Positions 27,059 to 38,748 of a stretch of 64,000 nucleotides of DNA are shown piece after piece. The notes under the pieces were generated by a model. The model made no database searches and had not been told where the DNA came from. It saw only the letters and a list, made by a program, of their open reading frames with translations. The translations under genes were made by a program, and so were the position numbers. Source of the DNA: Pseudoalteromonas rubra (GTDB lineage: Bacteria; Pseudomonadota; Gammaproteobacteria; Enterobacterales; Alteromonadaceae); contig NZ_CP045429.1 in assembly GCF_005886805.2 (NCBI RefSeq), forward strand, positions 4,062,501 to 4,126,500, written 5' to 3'. The first letter of the stretch is position 1; each line of letters starts with the position of its first letter.

Positions 27059-27967
27059 TTAAAGGGTTTGCTCCAAAATGCGAATAACTAATTGCTTAAA
27101 TGACAACCCATTTTGCTTCGCGGCCATCGGCACCAGTGATTTCTCTGTCATACCGGGGACCGTATTCACTTCAAGAAGATAAAACTGGCCATTGCCATCT
27201 TGCATCGCATCCACTCGGCCCCAACCAGTTGCGCCCACCAACTCGAAAGCATGTTTAGCCATCACCTGTAACTGCTCAGTGTAAGCGGTATTGATGTCTG
27301 CCGGACAATAGTACTCCGTACTGTTGACCTGATACTTAGCCTGATAATCATAGAACCCACGAGGCGTGCGCATTTCTATCACTGGTAACGCATCTTCCCC
27401 AAGCATGGCGACGGTAAACTCGCGGCCCTCAATCCATTGTTCAATCAAAATTTCATCATCGTATTTAAATGCTTCGTTGAGCGCGGCTTGTAGCTCCTGC
27501 GCCGACGTCGCCTGAGTCATGCCGATGCTGGAACCTTCATGACTGGGTTTAACCATGACTTTGCCGAATTTGGCCATCAGTGCCGTGGTATCAATTTCCT
27601 GAGTCGCTGTGACCACACAATAACGAGCCGTACTCAGCTTGGCAGACTCAAACAATTGTTTGCAGCGGACCTTATCCATCGCTAATGCACTGCCCAACAC
27701 ACCGCTACCGGTATAAGGCAAGCCCATAAACTCAAGCGCCCCCTGCACAGTACCATCTTCACCACCACGACCATGCAAGGCAATAAATACCCGATCAACT
27801 TGCAGGCTTTTTAGTTCCCACAAATTACGCTCAGCCGGATCAAATGGCACCACATCAATGCCCGCTTCTTCCAGAGCGTTGATAATTGCCTGACCCGACT
27901 TTAATGACACTTCTCGCTCAGCAGACAAGCCACCCAGCAACACCGCGACTTTGCCAAACTTACTCAT
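27059..27967 (-). CDS. ddl: D-alanine--D-alanine ligase
   Basis: 302 residues with an ATP-grasp fold. [19 protein letters not shown] opens the N-terminal domain. Further motifs are [17 protein letters not shown], the ATP-binding lid [13 protein letters not shown], and [19 protein letters not shown] with the metal-binding asparagine. It joins two D-alanines using ATP; the dipeptide is added by MurF, encoded upstream. It overlaps murC by 4 bp. Position in the cluster matches ddlB of E. coli. Confidence 0.97.
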   Translation of the reverse strand: MSKFGKVAVLLGGLSAEREVSLKSGQAIINALEEAGIDVVPFDPAERNLWELKSLQVDRVFIALHGRGGEDGTVQGALEFMGLPYTGSGVLGSALAMDKVRCKQLFESAKLSTARYCVVTATQEIDTTALMAKFGKVMVKPSHEGSSIGMTQATSAQELQAALNEAFKYDDEILIEQWIEGREFTVAMLGEDALPVIEMRTPRGFYDYQAKYQVNSTEYYCPADINTAYTEQLQVMAKHAFELVGATGWGRVDAMQDGNGQFYLLEVNTVPGMTEKSLVPMAAKQNGLSFKQLVIRILEQTL

Positions 27968-29400
27968 AATACACCTTGCTTCAGCTTTTCGACCGACAAC
28001 TCTGTTGCTGCCAGTTGTTTTACGATTTGCCCAATATTCCCAGCCCCCTGAGTGATCACCAGATCGTTATCGCGTAATACATCTGCCAGAACCGCTTTTA
28101 AGTCCTGGCCATCCACAACATGGATTGGCTCCACACCGCGCTGCCTCAAGCTACGACATAAACTCTTACTGTCAGCCCCGACAATGGGGCTTTCCCCCGC
28201 ACTATACACATCTAACAACAACAACTGATCGACTTCGCTGAGCACTTTCACAAAGTCTTCATAAAGGTCACGGGTACGGGTATAACGGTGCGGTTGATAC
28301 AACATAACCAGACGTTTGTCGGGCCAGCCTGCACGAGCTGCACGGATCGTCACAGCCACTTCCGACGGGTGATGACCATAGTCATCTACCAACATCACTT
28401 CACCACGTTCATTTTGGAACGAGCCATAGTGCTGGAAGCGGCGTCCAATCCCTGCAAATTTATCCAGAGCAGCAAGAATCGCTTCATTGCCAATCTCATG
28501 ATCTTTTGCCACCGCAATGGCCGCAGTGGCATTCAGTGCATTGTGCTTACCGGGCATGCTCAACGTTACCTCGATCTGCTCACCAGATTTATGTACCACT
28601 TTAAAACAGCTGCGACTCTGCGTTTGTTCAAAGTCCACCATACGGTAATCCGCCTCGGGATTTTCCCCATAGGTAATTGCAGGTCTGGCGAACCGTGGCA
28701 ATAGCTCTTTGGCTACCTCCGAGTCAGTACACACCACCGCCAGGCCATAGAACGGCAAGTTATGTATAAATTCGACATAGGTGTCTTTCATCTTTTCGAA
28801 ATCACCATCATACGTATCCATATGATCCGCTTCGATGTTCGTGATCACCGAGACCATGGGCTGCAAATGCAGGAATGATGCATCACTTTCGTCCGCCTCT
28901 GCGATTAGGTAATCGCTACTCCCAACCTTCGCATTACTCCCAGCACTGTTAAGCAAGCCGCCAATAATAAAGGTTGGATCTAACCTGGCTTCAGCAAAAA
29001 TACTGGCAATTAAACTGGTCGTTGTGGTTTTACCATGTGTGCCCGCCACCGCAATACCATGACGAAAACGCATCAATTCAGCCAACATCTCCGCACGGCG
29101 AACAACTGGCACCCGGGCACGCTTGGCTGCCTGGATCTCAGGGTTGCTGGTATCGATAGCACTGGAGACCACCACGACATCAGCATCCTTAATATTATTC
29201 TCATCATGGCCAATAAAGACTTCAGCCCCAGCACGAATAAGACGCTCCGTCATCGCATTCTGAGCAATGTCAGAACCCGTAATTCGGTACCCTTCAAAGG
29301 CCAATACCTCCGCAATACCGCCCATACCAGCGCCACCAATTCCGATGAAGTGGATGGTATTAATGCGCCTCATGGCTCTGCGTCTGTTAATTTCTTTCAC
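27964..29400 (-). CDS. murC: UDP-N-acetylmuramate--L-alanine ligase
   Basis: 478 residues. [17 protein letters not shown] is the N-terminal Rossmann motif, [16 protein letters not shown] the ATP loop, and [14 protein letters not shown] and [12 protein letters not shown] the later Mur ligase motifs. It adds L-alanine to UDP-MurNAc. I chose GTG at 29400 as start: AAGAGA lies just upstream, and it leaves 11 bp after the murG stop. A longer TTG start would overlap murG. An internal ATG at 29373 lacks a ribosome site. Confidence 0.96.
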   Translation of the reverse strand: MKEINRRRAMRRINTIHFIGIGGAGMGGIAEVLAFEGYRITGSDIAQNAMTERLIRAGAEVFIGHDENNIKDADVVVVSSAIDTSNPEIQAAKRARVPVVRRAEMLAELMRFRHGIAVAGTHGKTTTTSLIASIFAEARLDPTFIIGGLLNSAGSNAKVGSSDYLIAEADESDASFLHLQPMVSVITNIEADHMDTYDGDFEKMKDTYVEFIHNLPFYGLAVVCTDSEVAKELLPRFARPAITYGENPEADYRMVDFEQTQSRSCFKVVHKSGEQIEVTLSMPGKHNALNATAAIAVAKDHEIGNEAILAALDKFAGIGRRFQHYGSFQNERGEVMLVDDYGHHPSEVAVTIRAARAGWPDKRLVMLYQPHRYTRTRDLYEDFVKVLSEVDQLLLLDVYSAGESPIVGADSKSLCRSLRQRGVEPIHVVDGQDLKAVLADVLRDNDLVITQGAGNIGQIVKQLAATELSVEKLKQGVL

Positions 29401-29411
29401 TGTTATCTCTT

Positions 29412-30476
29412 TTAATTCGTTACTTCTTCGCAAATCGCTGCGACTGACTGAGTTGCAGACAGCTGAGCGCAGGCTTTTGCTTTATTCGCTTTTTCCCAGA
29501 TCAGGGCATGGTCACGACAATAAGGTACCAAAGTGTCACATAAATGCTGTGCAGATAAGTCAGACTGCGGGATCAACAAGGCCGCCGACTCATCCACTAA
29601 GAAACGCGCATTAGCAGTCTGATGGTCATCAACGGCATGAGGCAAAGGCACAAACACCGCCATTTTGCCCGCGGCCGCGATCTCACTGACAGTCAAAGCA
29701 CCTGCGCGACACACCACCACATCGGCCCAATCATAGGCCTGGTCCATGTCATCAATAAACTCTGCTACTTTGGCCTGCAGGCCACAGCGCTGATAGTCAG
29801 CCTCAAGGCCGGTATCATTCCCCCTGCCACTTTGATGCCAGACTTGTAAATCACACGATGTCGCCTCAATAAGCAGCGCCATAGCCTCAGGCACTGTATC
29901 ATTCAACACCTTAGCCCCCAAAGAGCCGCCCACCACTAACACGTTGACAGCCTGACCTGGTCGCTTTGGACTTATCTGAGCCACGCCTGAGCGTACAGGA
30001 TTACCGACAACCTCATGGCTGCGCTCGGCAAAAGCGTGGGGAAATGCAGCCAATACTCTGCTTGCAATACGTGCCAGCAATTTATTGCTCAGTCCGGCCA
30101 CTGCATTTTGCTCATGGATCACCAAAGGGACCCCAGCCAACTTGGCAGCAAGGCCAACAGGTCCGGTCACATAGCCTCCCATTGCAAGAATCACATCCGG
30201 GCGGCGGTTGCGAATAATCGCCTTAGCTGCAAACACAGCTTTAAGCACCATTAACGGGGCAGTGAGCAAACGTTTAATGCCATTACCACGCACGCCTTTG
30301 ACATTAACAAAATCGATGTCAATCCCATGCGCAGGTACCACTTGCGCCTCCATCCGATCTGCGGTGCCGATCCAGGATACTTGCCAGCCCTGTGCCTCAA
30401 GAGCTTTGGCCACCGCAATTCCCGGGAAAATATGTCCGCCAGTTCCACCAGCGACCACCAGTAATCGTTTGGTCAT
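29412..30476 (-). CDS. murG: UDP-GlcNAc:lipid I N-acetylglucosaminyltransferase MurG
   Basis: 354 residues, GT28 family, GT-B fold. The N-terminal [15 protein letters not shown] loop, [26 protein letters not shown] and the C-terminal donor motif [24 protein letters not shown] are all present. It transfers GlcNAc to lipid I at the cytoplasmic face of the membrane, forming lipid II. It overlaps ftsW by 4 bp. Confidence 0.98.
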   Translation of the reverse strand: MTKRLLVVAGGTGGHIFPGIAVAKALEAQGWQVSWIGTADRMEAQVVPAHGIDIDFVNVKGVRGNGIKRLLTAPLMVLKAVFAAKAIIRNRRPDVILAMGGYVTGPVGLAAKLAGVPLVIHEQNAVAGLSNKLLARIASRVLAAFPHAFAERSHEVVGNPVRSGVAQISPKRPGQAVNVLVVGGSLGAKVLNDTVPEAMALLIEATSCDLQVWHQSGRGNDTGLEADYQRCGLQAKVAEFIDDMDQAYDWADVVVCRAGALTVSEIAAAGKMAVFVPLPHAVDDHQTANARFLVDESAALLIPQSDLSAQHLCDTLVPYCRDHALIWEKANKAKACAQLSATQSVAAICEEVTN

Positions 30477-31648
30477 TTTTTACCTCCGCGCGAGGTTGCC
30501 TGACGCGTCGACAGCTTAGTCTCAAAGTCAATGCGCTGTAACAAACCAGCTGCAATGGTCATGATCAATAAGCTCGAGCCTCCATAGGAGATGAAGGGCA
30601 AAGTCAGCCCTTTGGTTGGTAGCATACCCGCACTGGCACCGACATTAACCACGGTCTGGAACGCAAACCAGATCCCAATACCAAGCGCTAAATAGCCTTC
30701 GTATTCTTTACCTGCTTTGAGTGCTTTTTGCCCGATGAGCAGAGCTCTGAAGACCAGTGTGGCCAGCGTCATCAAAACACAAAATACGCCGATAAACCCG
30801 AGTTCTTCAGCGACCACGGCAAAGATAAAGTCGTTATGTGCTTCCGGTAAATACTGTAACTTCTGAACGCTGTTACCCAACCCCTGACCAAACCAGCCCC
30901 CCTGGCCATAGGCCATCAGTGATTGCACTAACTGATAGCCTTTACCAAAGGGGTCTTCCCAGGGTTCAAGGAAACCAACCACACGCGCCATACGATAGGG
31001 TTCAAAAATGATCAACATCACCACCAGTAACACACCGGTCAGCATCAGAGCAAAAAACTGCCAAAGTTTTGCACCGGCCAAAAACAACAGCCCGACGGTG
31101 GTGACAAACATCACCACAACAGTCCCCAGGTCGGGCTGCATCAGGATCAAAAAAGCATACACAGCAAACACAATAATGGGTTTTGCAAACCCTTTGAGGT
31201 TTTCCTGTACTTCATCCCGTTTACGGACCAAATAGCCGGCAATATAACTAAAGAAAAACAGTTTCGCGGCTTCAGCAACCTGAAAACCGATTGGGCCAAC
31301 GGGCAACCAGCGCTTTGATCCATTCACTTCGCGTCCCACAACCAGCACAACGGCCAACAGTACCAAACCCAGTAAGAGTAAATATGGATTAAATCGCTTC
31401 CACCAGGTCATGGGCACTGTGGTGCTCAGCCAGAACAACACCATTGCCATTACCAGGAACATGCTGTGGCGCGTAACAATGTGGTACGGATTATCATACA
31501 AGCGCTCAGCCACCGGCATAGATGCACTGGTCACCATTACAAACCCAATCCCAACCAGGCACAACATGGCGTACAGCAACGGTACATCGAACAACGAATC
31601 CGAAGAGGTTGGGGTGAAGTTGTGTCGCAGTGCGGTCATACTCAGCAT
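30473..31648 (-). CDS. ftsW: Septal peptidoglycan glycosyltransferase FtsW (SEDS family)
   Basis: 391 residues with about ten membrane helices. SEDS hallmarks include NGSKRWLPVGPIGFQVAEAAKL, LMQPDLGTVVVM, EAHNDFIFAVVAEELGFIG and TKGLTLPFISYGGSSLL. It polymerises lipid II at the septum together with the transpeptidase FtsI, encoded upstream in the same operon. Start and murD stop overlap by 7 bp. Confidence 0.97.
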   Translation of the reverse strand: MLSMTALRHNFTPTSSDSLFDVPLLYAMLCLVGIGFVMVTSASMPVAERLYDNPYHIVTRHSMFLVMAMVLFWLSTTVPMTWWKRFNPYLLLLGLVLLAVVLVVGREVNGSKRWLPVGPIGFQVAEAAKLFFFSYIAGYLVRKRDEVQENLKGFAKPIIVFAVYAFLILMQPDLGTVVVMFVTTVGLLFLAGAKLWQFFALMLTGVLLVVMLIIFEPYRMARVVGFLEPWEDPFGKGYQLVQSLMAYGQGGWFGQGLGNSVQKLQYLPEAHNDFIFAVVAEELGFIGVFCVLMTLATLVFRALLIGQKALKAGKEYEGYLALGIGIWFAFQTVVNVGASAGMLPTKGLTLPFISYGGSSLLIMTIAAGLLQRIDFETKLSTRQATSRGGKK

Positions 31649-32967
31649 GTCTGCCCCTCAACTAATCGACAGAACTCTTCACCACGGGCCATATAGTTGG
31701 CATACATGTCAATGCTGGCACAAGCTGGTGCCAGTAATACCAGATCTCCGGCCGTTGCCTGCTGAGCAGCCAGCGCCACCGCTTCACTCAGATTGCTGAC
31801 CATTTGGCTGCGAGGGTGTAATGGCATAAAGTCAGCGCCATCCTTACCAAAACAAAAAATCGTTTTACAGTAGTGCTGTAGGGGGGCTTTGAGTGGCGAC
31901 AGATCAGCCCCTTTAGCGTCCCCCCCCACAATCAACAGTATCTGGCCTTGTTCACCAGCCAAACTTTCCAGGGCCGCGACAGTCGCACCCACATTGGTTG
32001 CTTTGGAATCATTAAAATAACGTACGCCCTGTACATCAGCAACCAGCTGGCAGCGATGTGGCAGCCCTTTGAAAGTACCAAAGGCTGAAGTGAACGCGCT
32101 ATCAGGTAGCCCCAGAGGAGATAATAATGCGATCACAGCCAATGCATTAAACTGGTTGTGTCTGCCTGGCATTGCCAGCACCTCTGTCGGACAAAGCTTT
32201 TTGCCATGTAATGCAAAGTAAGTCTGCCCACCTTCTTGTATTAAACAACAGTCAGCCTGCTCAAGCGCGACACTCAACGCGTTGTCATGGGGCACAAACG
32301 TCCGCGAATCTTCAGCGTTATAGACCAGACAATCGACCTGCTGATAGATACGCAACTTTGCTTTGCAATACGCAGCAAAGTCCGGGTATCTGTCCATGTG
32401 ATCTTCGGTAATATTAAGGATCATTGCACTCAGACAGTGCAAACTGTGCGTCGTTTCCAGCTGAAAGCTCGACAGCTCCAATACAAATACATCAAAGTCC
32501 TGCTCCAGCAGGTCAAGCACAGATGTACCAATATTGCCACCTAACCCGACCTTCAGACCAGCTTGCTGACACACTTCAGCAGCCAGACTCACAACGGTAG
32601 ATTTACCATTTGAGCCAGTCACGGCAATCACTGGCTTTTCATTCAGCCGTGCAAATAACTCCACGTCGCCGATCACTTCGACGCCAGCGGCGATAGCGTG
32701 AGCAACGCAGGTCTCGTATAACGGCACACCAGGACTGATCACAACCAGATCGGTGGCACTCAGTGCAGCCTCAGCAAGCGGGCCAAATACCGCTTCACAT
32801 TCTGGCAGATTATGGTTCATCCAGTCTGCCCCTGGCGGCACAGGTCGAGAGTCAACAACTTTAGGCGTAATACCGTGGCGCACCAAAAAGCGCACAATGC
32901 CCAGACCGGTTACACCCAGTCCGAGCACAGTAATGTGTTTATTTTTTAAGGTTTCTAAATAACCCAT
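31642..32967 (-). CDS. murD: UDP-N-acetylmuramoyl-L-alanine--D-glutamate ligase
   Basis: 441 residues. GLGVTGLGIVRFLV is the N-terminal nucleotide fold. VTGSNGKSTVVSLAAE is the ATP loop, and LELSSFQLETT, NDSKATNVGATVAAL and a C-terminal LLLAPACASIDMY are conserved MurD motifs. It adds D-glutamate to UDP-MurNAc-L-Ala in the cytoplasm. It starts 22 bp after mraY. Confidence 0.97.
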   Translation of the reverse strand: MGYLETLKNKHITVLGLGVTGLGIVRFLVRHGITPKVVDSRPVPPGADWMNHNLPECEAVFGPLAEAALSATDLVVISPGVPLYETCVAHAIAAGVEVIGDVELFARLNEKPVIAVTGSNGKSTVVSLAAEVCQQAGLKVGLGGNIGTSVLDLLEQDFDVFVLELSSFQLETTHSLHCLSAMILNITEDHMDRYPDFAAYCKAKLRIYQQVDCLVYNAEDSRTFVPHDNALSVALEQADCCLIQEGGQTYFALHGKKLCPTEVLAMPGRHNQFNALAVIALLSPLGLPDSAFTSAFGTFKGLPHRCQLVADVQGVRYFNDSKATNVGATVAALESLAGEQGQILLIVGGDAKGADLSPLKAPLQHYCKTIFCFGKDGADFMPLHPRSQMVSNLSEAVALAAQQATAGDLVLLAPACASIDMYANYMARGEEFCRLVEGQTC

Positions 32968-32989
32968 ATCAACACCTTAGTGTACTGCT

Positions 32990-34072
32990 TTAGCGGATCT
33001 TTAAGGTTGCCAGCCCCGCCAGCACTAATATGATTGAGATAATCCAAAATCGCACAATCACCCTGGGCTCCGGCCAGCCTTTTAGTTCATAATGATGGTG
33101 GATCGGGGCCATTCGGAAAATCCGCTGTCCACGCAGCTTGTAGGAGCCCACTTGTAAAATCACCGACAAGGCTTCCATCACAAATACACCACCCATAATG
33201 ACCAGCACCAACTCCTGACGCACCAAAATGGCGATGATACCTAGTGCGCCACCTAACGCCAGCGAGCCGACATCACCCATAAAGACTTGTGCCGGGTAGG
33301 TGTTGAACCACAAAAACCCTAGCCCAGCGCCAACAATCGCCGTACAGACCACCACCAGTTCACTGGCAGAGGCTATATGAGGAATGTGGAGATAATTTGC
33401 AAACACGGCATTACCGGTGACATAAGCGATAATGGCAAGGGCGGATGCCACTAAAATGGTCGGCACAATGGCCAGACCATCGAGCCCATCGGTCAAGTTC
33501 ACCGCATTGGACGTTCCCACCAGCACGAAATAGCTCATCACCAGATAAAACAGCCCAAGCTGAGGGAGTACATCTTTGAAAAAGGGCACCACCAGCACCG
33601 TTTCAGACGGGTCCGTAGAAGTGAAATAAATGAACGCAGCTACGGAAATCGCAATCACGGACTGCCAGAAATACTTCCATCTGGCTATCAGGCCCTTACT
33701 GTCTTTGCGTATCACTTTACGATAATCGTCAACAAACCCAACGACACCCAATGAACCAATCACAAATAAGGTGACCCAGACGTATTTGTTGCCTAAGTCG
33801 CCCCACAGGAGCGTACTGGCAAAAATAGCACCTAAAATCAATAACCCACCCATGGTGGGAGTACCTGACTTAGATAAATGTGATTCCGGACCGTCGTCTC
33901 TAACAGTCTGGCCAATTTGCATTCTCTGTAAGCTTCGGATCAATTTAGGTCCGAAATACAAAGAGATCATTAACGCAGTCAGGATCCCCAGGATCGCGCG
34001 TAATGTCAGATAAGAGAAAACGTTAAAGCCGCTATAGTACTGCGTCAGATATTCTGCTAACCAGGCTAACAT
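32990..34072 (-). CDS. mraY: Phospho-N-acetylmuramoyl-pentapeptide transferase
   Basis: 360 residues, about ten membrane helices. It has the conserved [45 protein letters not shown] and [13 protein letters not shown] motifs, with the aspartates and histidines of the MraY active site. It transfers phospho-MurNAc-pentapeptide to undecaprenyl phosphate to form lipid I in the inner membrane. Its start overlaps the murF end by 7 bp. Confidence 0.98.
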   Translation of the reverse strand: MLAWLAEYLTQYYSGFNVFSYLTLRAILGILTALMISLYFGPKLIRSLQRMQIGQTVRDDGPESHLSKSGTPTMGGLLILGAIFASTLLWGDLGNKYVWVTLFVIGSLGVVGFVDDYRKVIRKDSKGLIARWKYFWQSVIAISVAAFIYFTSTDPSETVLVVPFFKDVLPQLGLFYLVMSYFVLVGTSNAVNLTDGLDGLAIVPTILVASALAIIAYVTGNAVFANYLHIPHIASASELVVVCTAIVGAGLGFLWFNTYPAQVFMGDVGSLALGGALGIIAILVRQELVLVIMGGVFVMEALSVILQVGSYKLRGQRIFRMAPIHHHYELKGWPEPRVIVRFWIISIILVLAGLATLKIR

Positions 34073-35469
34073 GGTTTTTCCTCTTCACTATCAGCATCGT
34101 TGTTTTTCACTTTTGAAGCCTCAACCAGATCAGCGACCAGTAGCTCCATACGTGCACTGCGCGACCCCTTCACCACCACAGTGCAGATGTCATCGCGCTG
34201 CGCCAGTAATTGCTGAATTGCCAGTAGCATATGCTCTCGCTGAGAAAAGTGACGATTCGCAGTTTCAAACACATCGCTGGCATAGCGGCTCAACACCCCT
34301 AAAGAAAACAGCGCTTCAATGCCTTTTTCTTTAGCATATTCGCCCACTTCTTCATGATATTGCCGCGCCTCTTCGCCCAGCTCGCTCATATCACCCAGCG
34401 CAAACACCCGATAGCCTGGCATACTTGCTAGCAAGTCTATGGCAGCCTTTACCGATCGAACATTAGCGTTGTAGCTATCATCTATTACCCGCAGCGTATC
34501 TGACACTTCGATCAGATTAACCCGACCTTTGACCTCTGCCATATTTTCCAATGCCACTTTGACATCTTCCAGCGTCGCACCCAACTGCAGGGTACAAGAT
34601 GCCGCAATCAAGGCATTCATCACATTGTGTTCACCAGGTAATGGGAGTGTGATAGTAACGTGTTGCGTCCCCTGACACAGTGAAAAGGTAGCGCGGCCCA
34701 ATGTATCCAGATTGATATCCTCTACCCACAGATCAAGCTGTTGTTCCATTGAGAAACGACTGATACGCTGAGTGGTCAGAGTTTGTTCCCACATTGGCGC
34801 AAAGCGACAGTCGCAGTTCAACACAGCGACGCCGTTGTCTTTGAGCCCGGAGAAAATTTCCCCTTTCGCCTGACCAACCCCTTCTATTGAGCCGAAACCT
34901 TCGATATGTGCTGGTGCAACATTACACACCACAGCCACATCAGGATTGACCAGATCGCTGGTATAAGCTATCTCACCTATATGGTTTGCACCCAATTCAA
35001 TGACCGCAAACTCATCGTCTTCACTGAGTCGTAATAAGGTCAATGGTACGCCAATGTCATTGTTGAAATTTCCGGCCGTGGCCAGCACTTTGCCCAGACG
35101 GGAAAGAATAGCCGCCGACATTTCTTTAACCGTGGTCTTGCCCACACTGCCAGTAATCGCCAGAGTTTTTGGCGACACTTGGCGTATAACAGCCTGGCCA
35201 AGTTGTCCCAGCGCAAGCCTGGTATCTTTTACAACCAGCTGAGGAATATCAACGTCGACTGGATGGTCCACAATGGCGGCAATCGCGCCTTTTTGTTGCG
35301 CTTGAGCAACAAACTTATGGCCATCAAAATTTGGCCCTTTGAGTGCCAGAAACACTTCGTTTTCGCTAATTGTACGTGTATCTGTATTTACATTTGAAAC
35401 ACTGCGGTTTTGCCCGTCAAAAGGGGCGTTCAGTACATCCGCAAGCCAAGAGAGATCCATCTTGATCAT
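34066..35469 (-). CDS. murF: UDP-N-acetylmuramoyl-tripeptide--D-alanyl-D-alanine ligase
   Basis: 467 residues. The N-terminal domain contains [22 protein letters not shown], the ATP loop is [13 protein letters not shown], and [18 protein letters not shown] is the MurF-specific central motif. A C-terminal [15 protein letters not shown] follows. It adds the D-Ala-D-Ala made by Ddl. The start overlaps the murE stop by 4 bp. A second ATG three codons in (MDLSWLADV) is an alternative start. Confidence 0.97.
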   Translation of the reverse strand: MIKMDLSWLADVLNAPFDGQNRSVSNVNTDTRTISENEVFLALKGPNFDGHKFVAQAQQKGAIAAIVDHPVDVDIPQLVVKDTRLALGQLGQAVIRQVSPKTLAITGSVGKTTVKEMSAAILSRLGKVLATAGNFNNDIGVPLTLLRLSEDDEFAVIELGANHIGEIAYTSDLVNPDVAVVCNVAPAHIEGFGSIEGVGQAKGEIFSGLKDNGVAVLNCDCRFAPMWEQTLTTQRISRFSMEQQLDLWVEDINLDTLGRATFSLCQGTQHVTITLPLPGEHNVMNALIAASCTLQLGATLEDVKVALENMAEVKGRVNLIEVSDTLRVIDDSYNANVRSVKAAIDLLASMPGYRVFALGDMSELGEEARQYHEEVGEYAKEKGIEALFSLGVLSRYASDVFETANRHFSQREHMLLAIQQLLAQRDDICTVVVKGSRSARMELLVADLVEASKVKNNDADSEEEKPC

Positions 35470-36944
35470 GCACTTTCCCCTGATAATATTGTCTGAGCCC
35501 AGCTAATATCACTAAAAGCCAGGCGTTGGTTACCTATGATCTGATAGTCCTCATGCCCTTTGCCGGCAATCAGGATCACGCTGTGTTGATCAGCCCCCTG
35601 AATTGCCTCGCGTATGGCAGTTGCCCTATCAGGCTGACAAAGAGCATACTCAGGCTTACTGAGCCCAGCCTTAATGTCGTTAATAATGGCGAGAGGATCT
35701 TCCCCCCGTGGGTTATCACTGGTGATCACCACGGTATCCGCATACCGTTCAGCCGCCTGCGCCATCAGCGCGCGCTTACCTTTATCACGCTCACCACCAC
35801 AGCCAAACACACAGGTCACTTTGCCTGGAACATGCTGTTGCAGTGCCTGCAGCGCCAGTGCCAGTGCATCTGGTGTATGGGCATAATCCACCACACACGT
35901 TGGCTTTCCAGCCACTTCAATAGCTTGCATGCGGCCAGTCACGGGCTGCAATTTCGCCGCCCCCTCAATCAACTGCGTTAAAGGGATCCCCTGAGTCAGT
36001 AAAACTGCAAATGCTGCGCTCAGGTTATACAGGTTAAATTCACCAAACAGGGGAGTTCTGATCTCAGCGTCACCCCAGCTGGTATGAAATCGGCAGTGGA
36101 TCCCCTGACTGTTAAATTGCGCCTCACTAAAATATACAAACTGGTGTAACGTTTCATGTAATTGATCATCAGCCGGCTTGCGACCAAAACCCACCGGATT
36201 GGCGATTTTACTCGCTTGTAGCCAGCGTTGTGCCCAGGGATCATCAATATTAACCACCCCAAAATTCGGCTCACAGTGACTAAATAGTTGTAGTTTCGCC
36301 TCGGCATAATTTTCCATTGTGCCGTGGTAATCAAGATGGTCGCGACTGAGATTGGTAAACACTGCCACATCAAACTGACACTGGGCCACCCTCCCCTGCA
36401 CGAGCCCATGGGACGATACCTCCATAGCAGCCAGCTGATAACTGTGACGCAACTCATTTAAAATACGTTGCAAATCCACATGAGACGGAGTGGTATTATT
36501 CAGCGGCGTGAGCAAATCAGGTGCACCATAACCTAGGGTGCCAATCACGGCACCTGGCAAACCACATACACTGGCCAGGTGCGCTATCATCGCCGTTGTG
36601 GTGGACTTACCATTTGTCCCCGTCACACCCACCAAAGTCATGGCATGACTGGGCTCACCATAAAATAGCGCAGCCAGCTTAGCCACTTTGGCTGCCAGCC
36701 CGGAGATCTGCAATACACGCGTATCTTCTACATCAACAACACAGTTTGCATCCGCCAACACCAATGCAGCACCACGACTCAGCGCCGCTGCAACAAAGTA
36801 GCCGCCATCTTGCTGATGACCGCGAAGTGCAATAAAGCAATCGCCCGGACCCACTTCACGGCTGTCCAGGCGCAATTCATTAATCACTGTCGCTGGGTAT
36901 GAAACCCCGATGTAAGCCAGTGCCTGGCTCAGGTCACGTGTCAT
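35466..36944 (-). CDS. murE: UDP-MurNAc-L-Ala-D-Glu:meso-diaminopimelate ligase
   Basis: 492 residues. DSREVGPGDCFIALRGH is the N-terminal motif, VGVTGTNGKSTTTAMIAH the ATP loop, and DYAHTPDALALALQAL the central motif. The TSDNPRGEDP segment carries the DNPR signature of enzymes that add meso-diaminopimelate rather than lysine, as expected in a Gram-negative cell. The ATG at 36944 gives MTRDLSQALAYIGV and overlaps the ftsI stop by 11 bp; a longer frame would extend 48 bp further into ftsI. Confidence 0.97.
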   Translation of the reverse strand: MTRDLSQALAYIGVSYPATVINELRLDSREVGPGDCFIALRGHQQDGGYFVAAALSRGAALVLADANCVVDVEDTRVLQISGLAAKVAKLAALFYGEPSHAMTLVGVTGTNGKSTTTAMIAHLASVCGLPGAVIGTLGYGAPDLLTPLNNTTPSHVDLQRILNELRHSYQLAAMEVSSHGLVQGRVAQCQFDVAVFTNLSRDHLDYHGTMENYAEAKLQLFSHCEPNFGVVNIDDPWAQRWLQASKIANPVGFGRKPADDQLHETLHQFVYFSEAQFNSQGIHCRFHTSWGDAEIRTPLFGEFNLYNLSAAFAVLLTQGIPLTQLIEGAAKLQPVTGRMQAIEVAGKPTCVVDYAHTPDALALALQALQQHVPGKVTCVFGCGGERDKGKRALMAQAAERYADTVVITSDNPRGEDPLAIINDIKAGLSKPEYALCQPDRATAIREAIQGADQHSVILIAGKGHEDYQIIGNQRLAFSDISWAQTILSGESA

Positions 36945-38748
36945 TGTCAGGCCTCGATAAATAAGCAACGCGGTCTTTGTCCGGCGCCACATTTAAAATT
37001 CTCAGTGCATTAGAGACTATCTCAGCAAACACAGGTCCTGCCGTATGACCTCCGTAATAAACATCGCCACCTGGTTCATTGATCATAACCACCACCGCAA
37101 GACGAGGGTCACTGACCGGTGCAACACCGGCAAAATAACCCACGTACTCGTCACCATACCCGCCGGCAATCGCCTTTTCCGACGTACCAGTTTTAGCAGC
37201 AGCCCGATAACCATCAACAATCACATTGGATGCAGTGCCCCCTTTTTCAAAGACCGACTCCATCATCTCAACAACTGCCAGTGCGTCTTCTTCACGGAAC
37301 AGCCGCTCGCCAGGCACCGGTCCGTCCTGCTTCATAATGGTCAGCGGCCGGGAGATCCCCCCCGCGCCAAACGTCGCATAGAGCCTGGCCACTTGTGCGG
37401 TACTGACAGAAACAGCGTAGCCATAAGACAGGGTCGCAATCTCAAAGTCTGACCACCGGCGATTAGGATAGAACAAGCCTGAACTCTCGCCAATCATCAT
37501 AGTACCGGTGTCTTCACCAAAGCCAACCTGTTGATATAGTCCAACAAAATACTCTTTTGGGAGCATCTGGCTGATTTTAGCTACTCCCATGTTACTGGAA
37601 ATTTTAAGAATTTCGCGCAGTGTCATTTCACCGTGATTGCGCTCGTCCTTAACCAGGCCTCCGTTGAGGCGCATCCAGCCTGGATAGGTATCTATGGTGT
37701 CGTCTGCCTGGATAACACCATGGTCCAGGCCCGCCAATACAGCCAGAGGTTTAAGTGTCGACCCCGGTTCAAACAGGTCGGTAATGGCCCGGTTGCGACG
37801 TTTATAGGGCGCTGCATCGCTCATATCATTGGGATTAAAGCTCGGACTGTTGACCATCGCCAGGATCTCACCGCTATGCACATCGACCACCATGGCCGAT
37901 CCCGATGTTGCCTGATAGGTCAATACCGCCGATTTCAATGCCTGATACGCGATAGCCTGGATCCGCAGATCGATACTCAGGTGCACATCTTCCGGCTCTA
38001 CCCGTTCTTCTTCTGCCAGTACCTGGACCTCACGCCCCTGCGCATCCTTACGAATGGTGCGGCGCCCTTCGGTGCCCGTCATCGCTTTATCATAGAGCTT
38101 TTCAATACCTTCGATGCCAATACCATCAATGTTGGTTACACCCAGCACATGCGCTGTCACTTCACCATTGGGGTAATAACGCTTAGATTCATCAAGCAAA
38201 TGGATCCCAGGCAGGCGCATCTGACGAATATAATTGGCAACCGCGGGCGTCACCTGGCGCTTTAAATAAACAAAACGACGCTTGGGATTATCGCGCAGGC
38301 GTTTGTCTATTTTTTCTTGTTTAATCTGCAGCACATCTGCCAGCTCGCGCCAGCGTACTTCATCTTGATAAAATGCCTGTTTACGGGCACTCAGTTCGGC
38401 CGCATTATCGGCCAAAGCTTGCGTATCTTCACCGTTGCGCCGGGCTTTTCTCAGCACTTTTTTCGACAATGCCTTATCCAGCGCTTTAGGATCGGCATAG
38501 ACGCTGACCACAGGCACACTGACTGCCAGCTCTTTCCCGTTACGGTCGAAGATCATACCGCGCTGCACCCGCACGGTTTCAACCCGGACCGTCCGTTTAG
38601 CATTCTCCGAGCGGGCTTTATCGGGCTCAATCACCTGTAAATAGGCAGCACGAGCGATCAGCGCGGCAAACACCAGCACAAGCATCACGCTGACCAGCGC
38701 AAAGCGCCAGCTGATTAAATTGACTGAGGTCTTTTTCGCCGGGCTCAT
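36934..38748 (-). CDS. ftsI: Septal peptidoglycan transpeptidase FtsI (PBP3)
   Basis: 604 residues, a class B penicillin-binding protein. One helix lies near 14-34, followed by the pedestal domain with RGMIFDRNGKELAVSV. In the transpeptidase domain S330-xx-K333 lies in EPGSTLKPL, the SxN motif in SSNMG and KTGT in AAKTGTSEKA. It crosslinks septal peptidoglycan in complex with FtsW. It overlaps ftsL by 4 bp. Length and order match E. coli PBP3. Confidence 0.98.
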   Translation of the reverse strand: MSPAKKTSVNLISWRFALVSVMLVLVFAALIARAAYLQVIEPDKARSENAKRTVRVETVRVQRGMIFDRNGKELAVSVPVVSVYADPKALDKALSKKVLRKARRNGEDTQALADNAAELSARKQAFYQDEVRWRELADVLQIKQEKIDKRLRDNPKRRFVYLKRQVTPAVANYIRQMRLPGIHLLDESKRYYPNGEVTAHVLGVTNIDGIGIEGIEKLYDKAMTGTEGRRTIRKDAQGREVQVLAEEERVEPEDVHLSIDLRIQAIAYQALKSAVLTYQATSGSAMVVDVHSGEILAMVNSPSFNPNDMSDAAPYKRRNRAITDLFEPGSTLKPLAVLAGLDHGVIQADDTIDTYPGWMRLNGGLVKDERNHGEMTLREILKISSNMGVAKISQMLPKEYFVGLYQQVGFGEDTGTMMIGESSGLFYPNRRWSDFEIATLSYGYAVSVSTAQVARLYATFGAGGISRPLTIMKQDGPVPGERLFREEDALAVVEMMESVFEKGGTASNVIVDGYRAAAKTGTSEKAIAGGYGDEYVGYFAGVAPVSDPRLAVVVMINEPGGDVYYGGHTAGPVFAEIVSNALRILNVAPDKDRVAYLSRPDNDT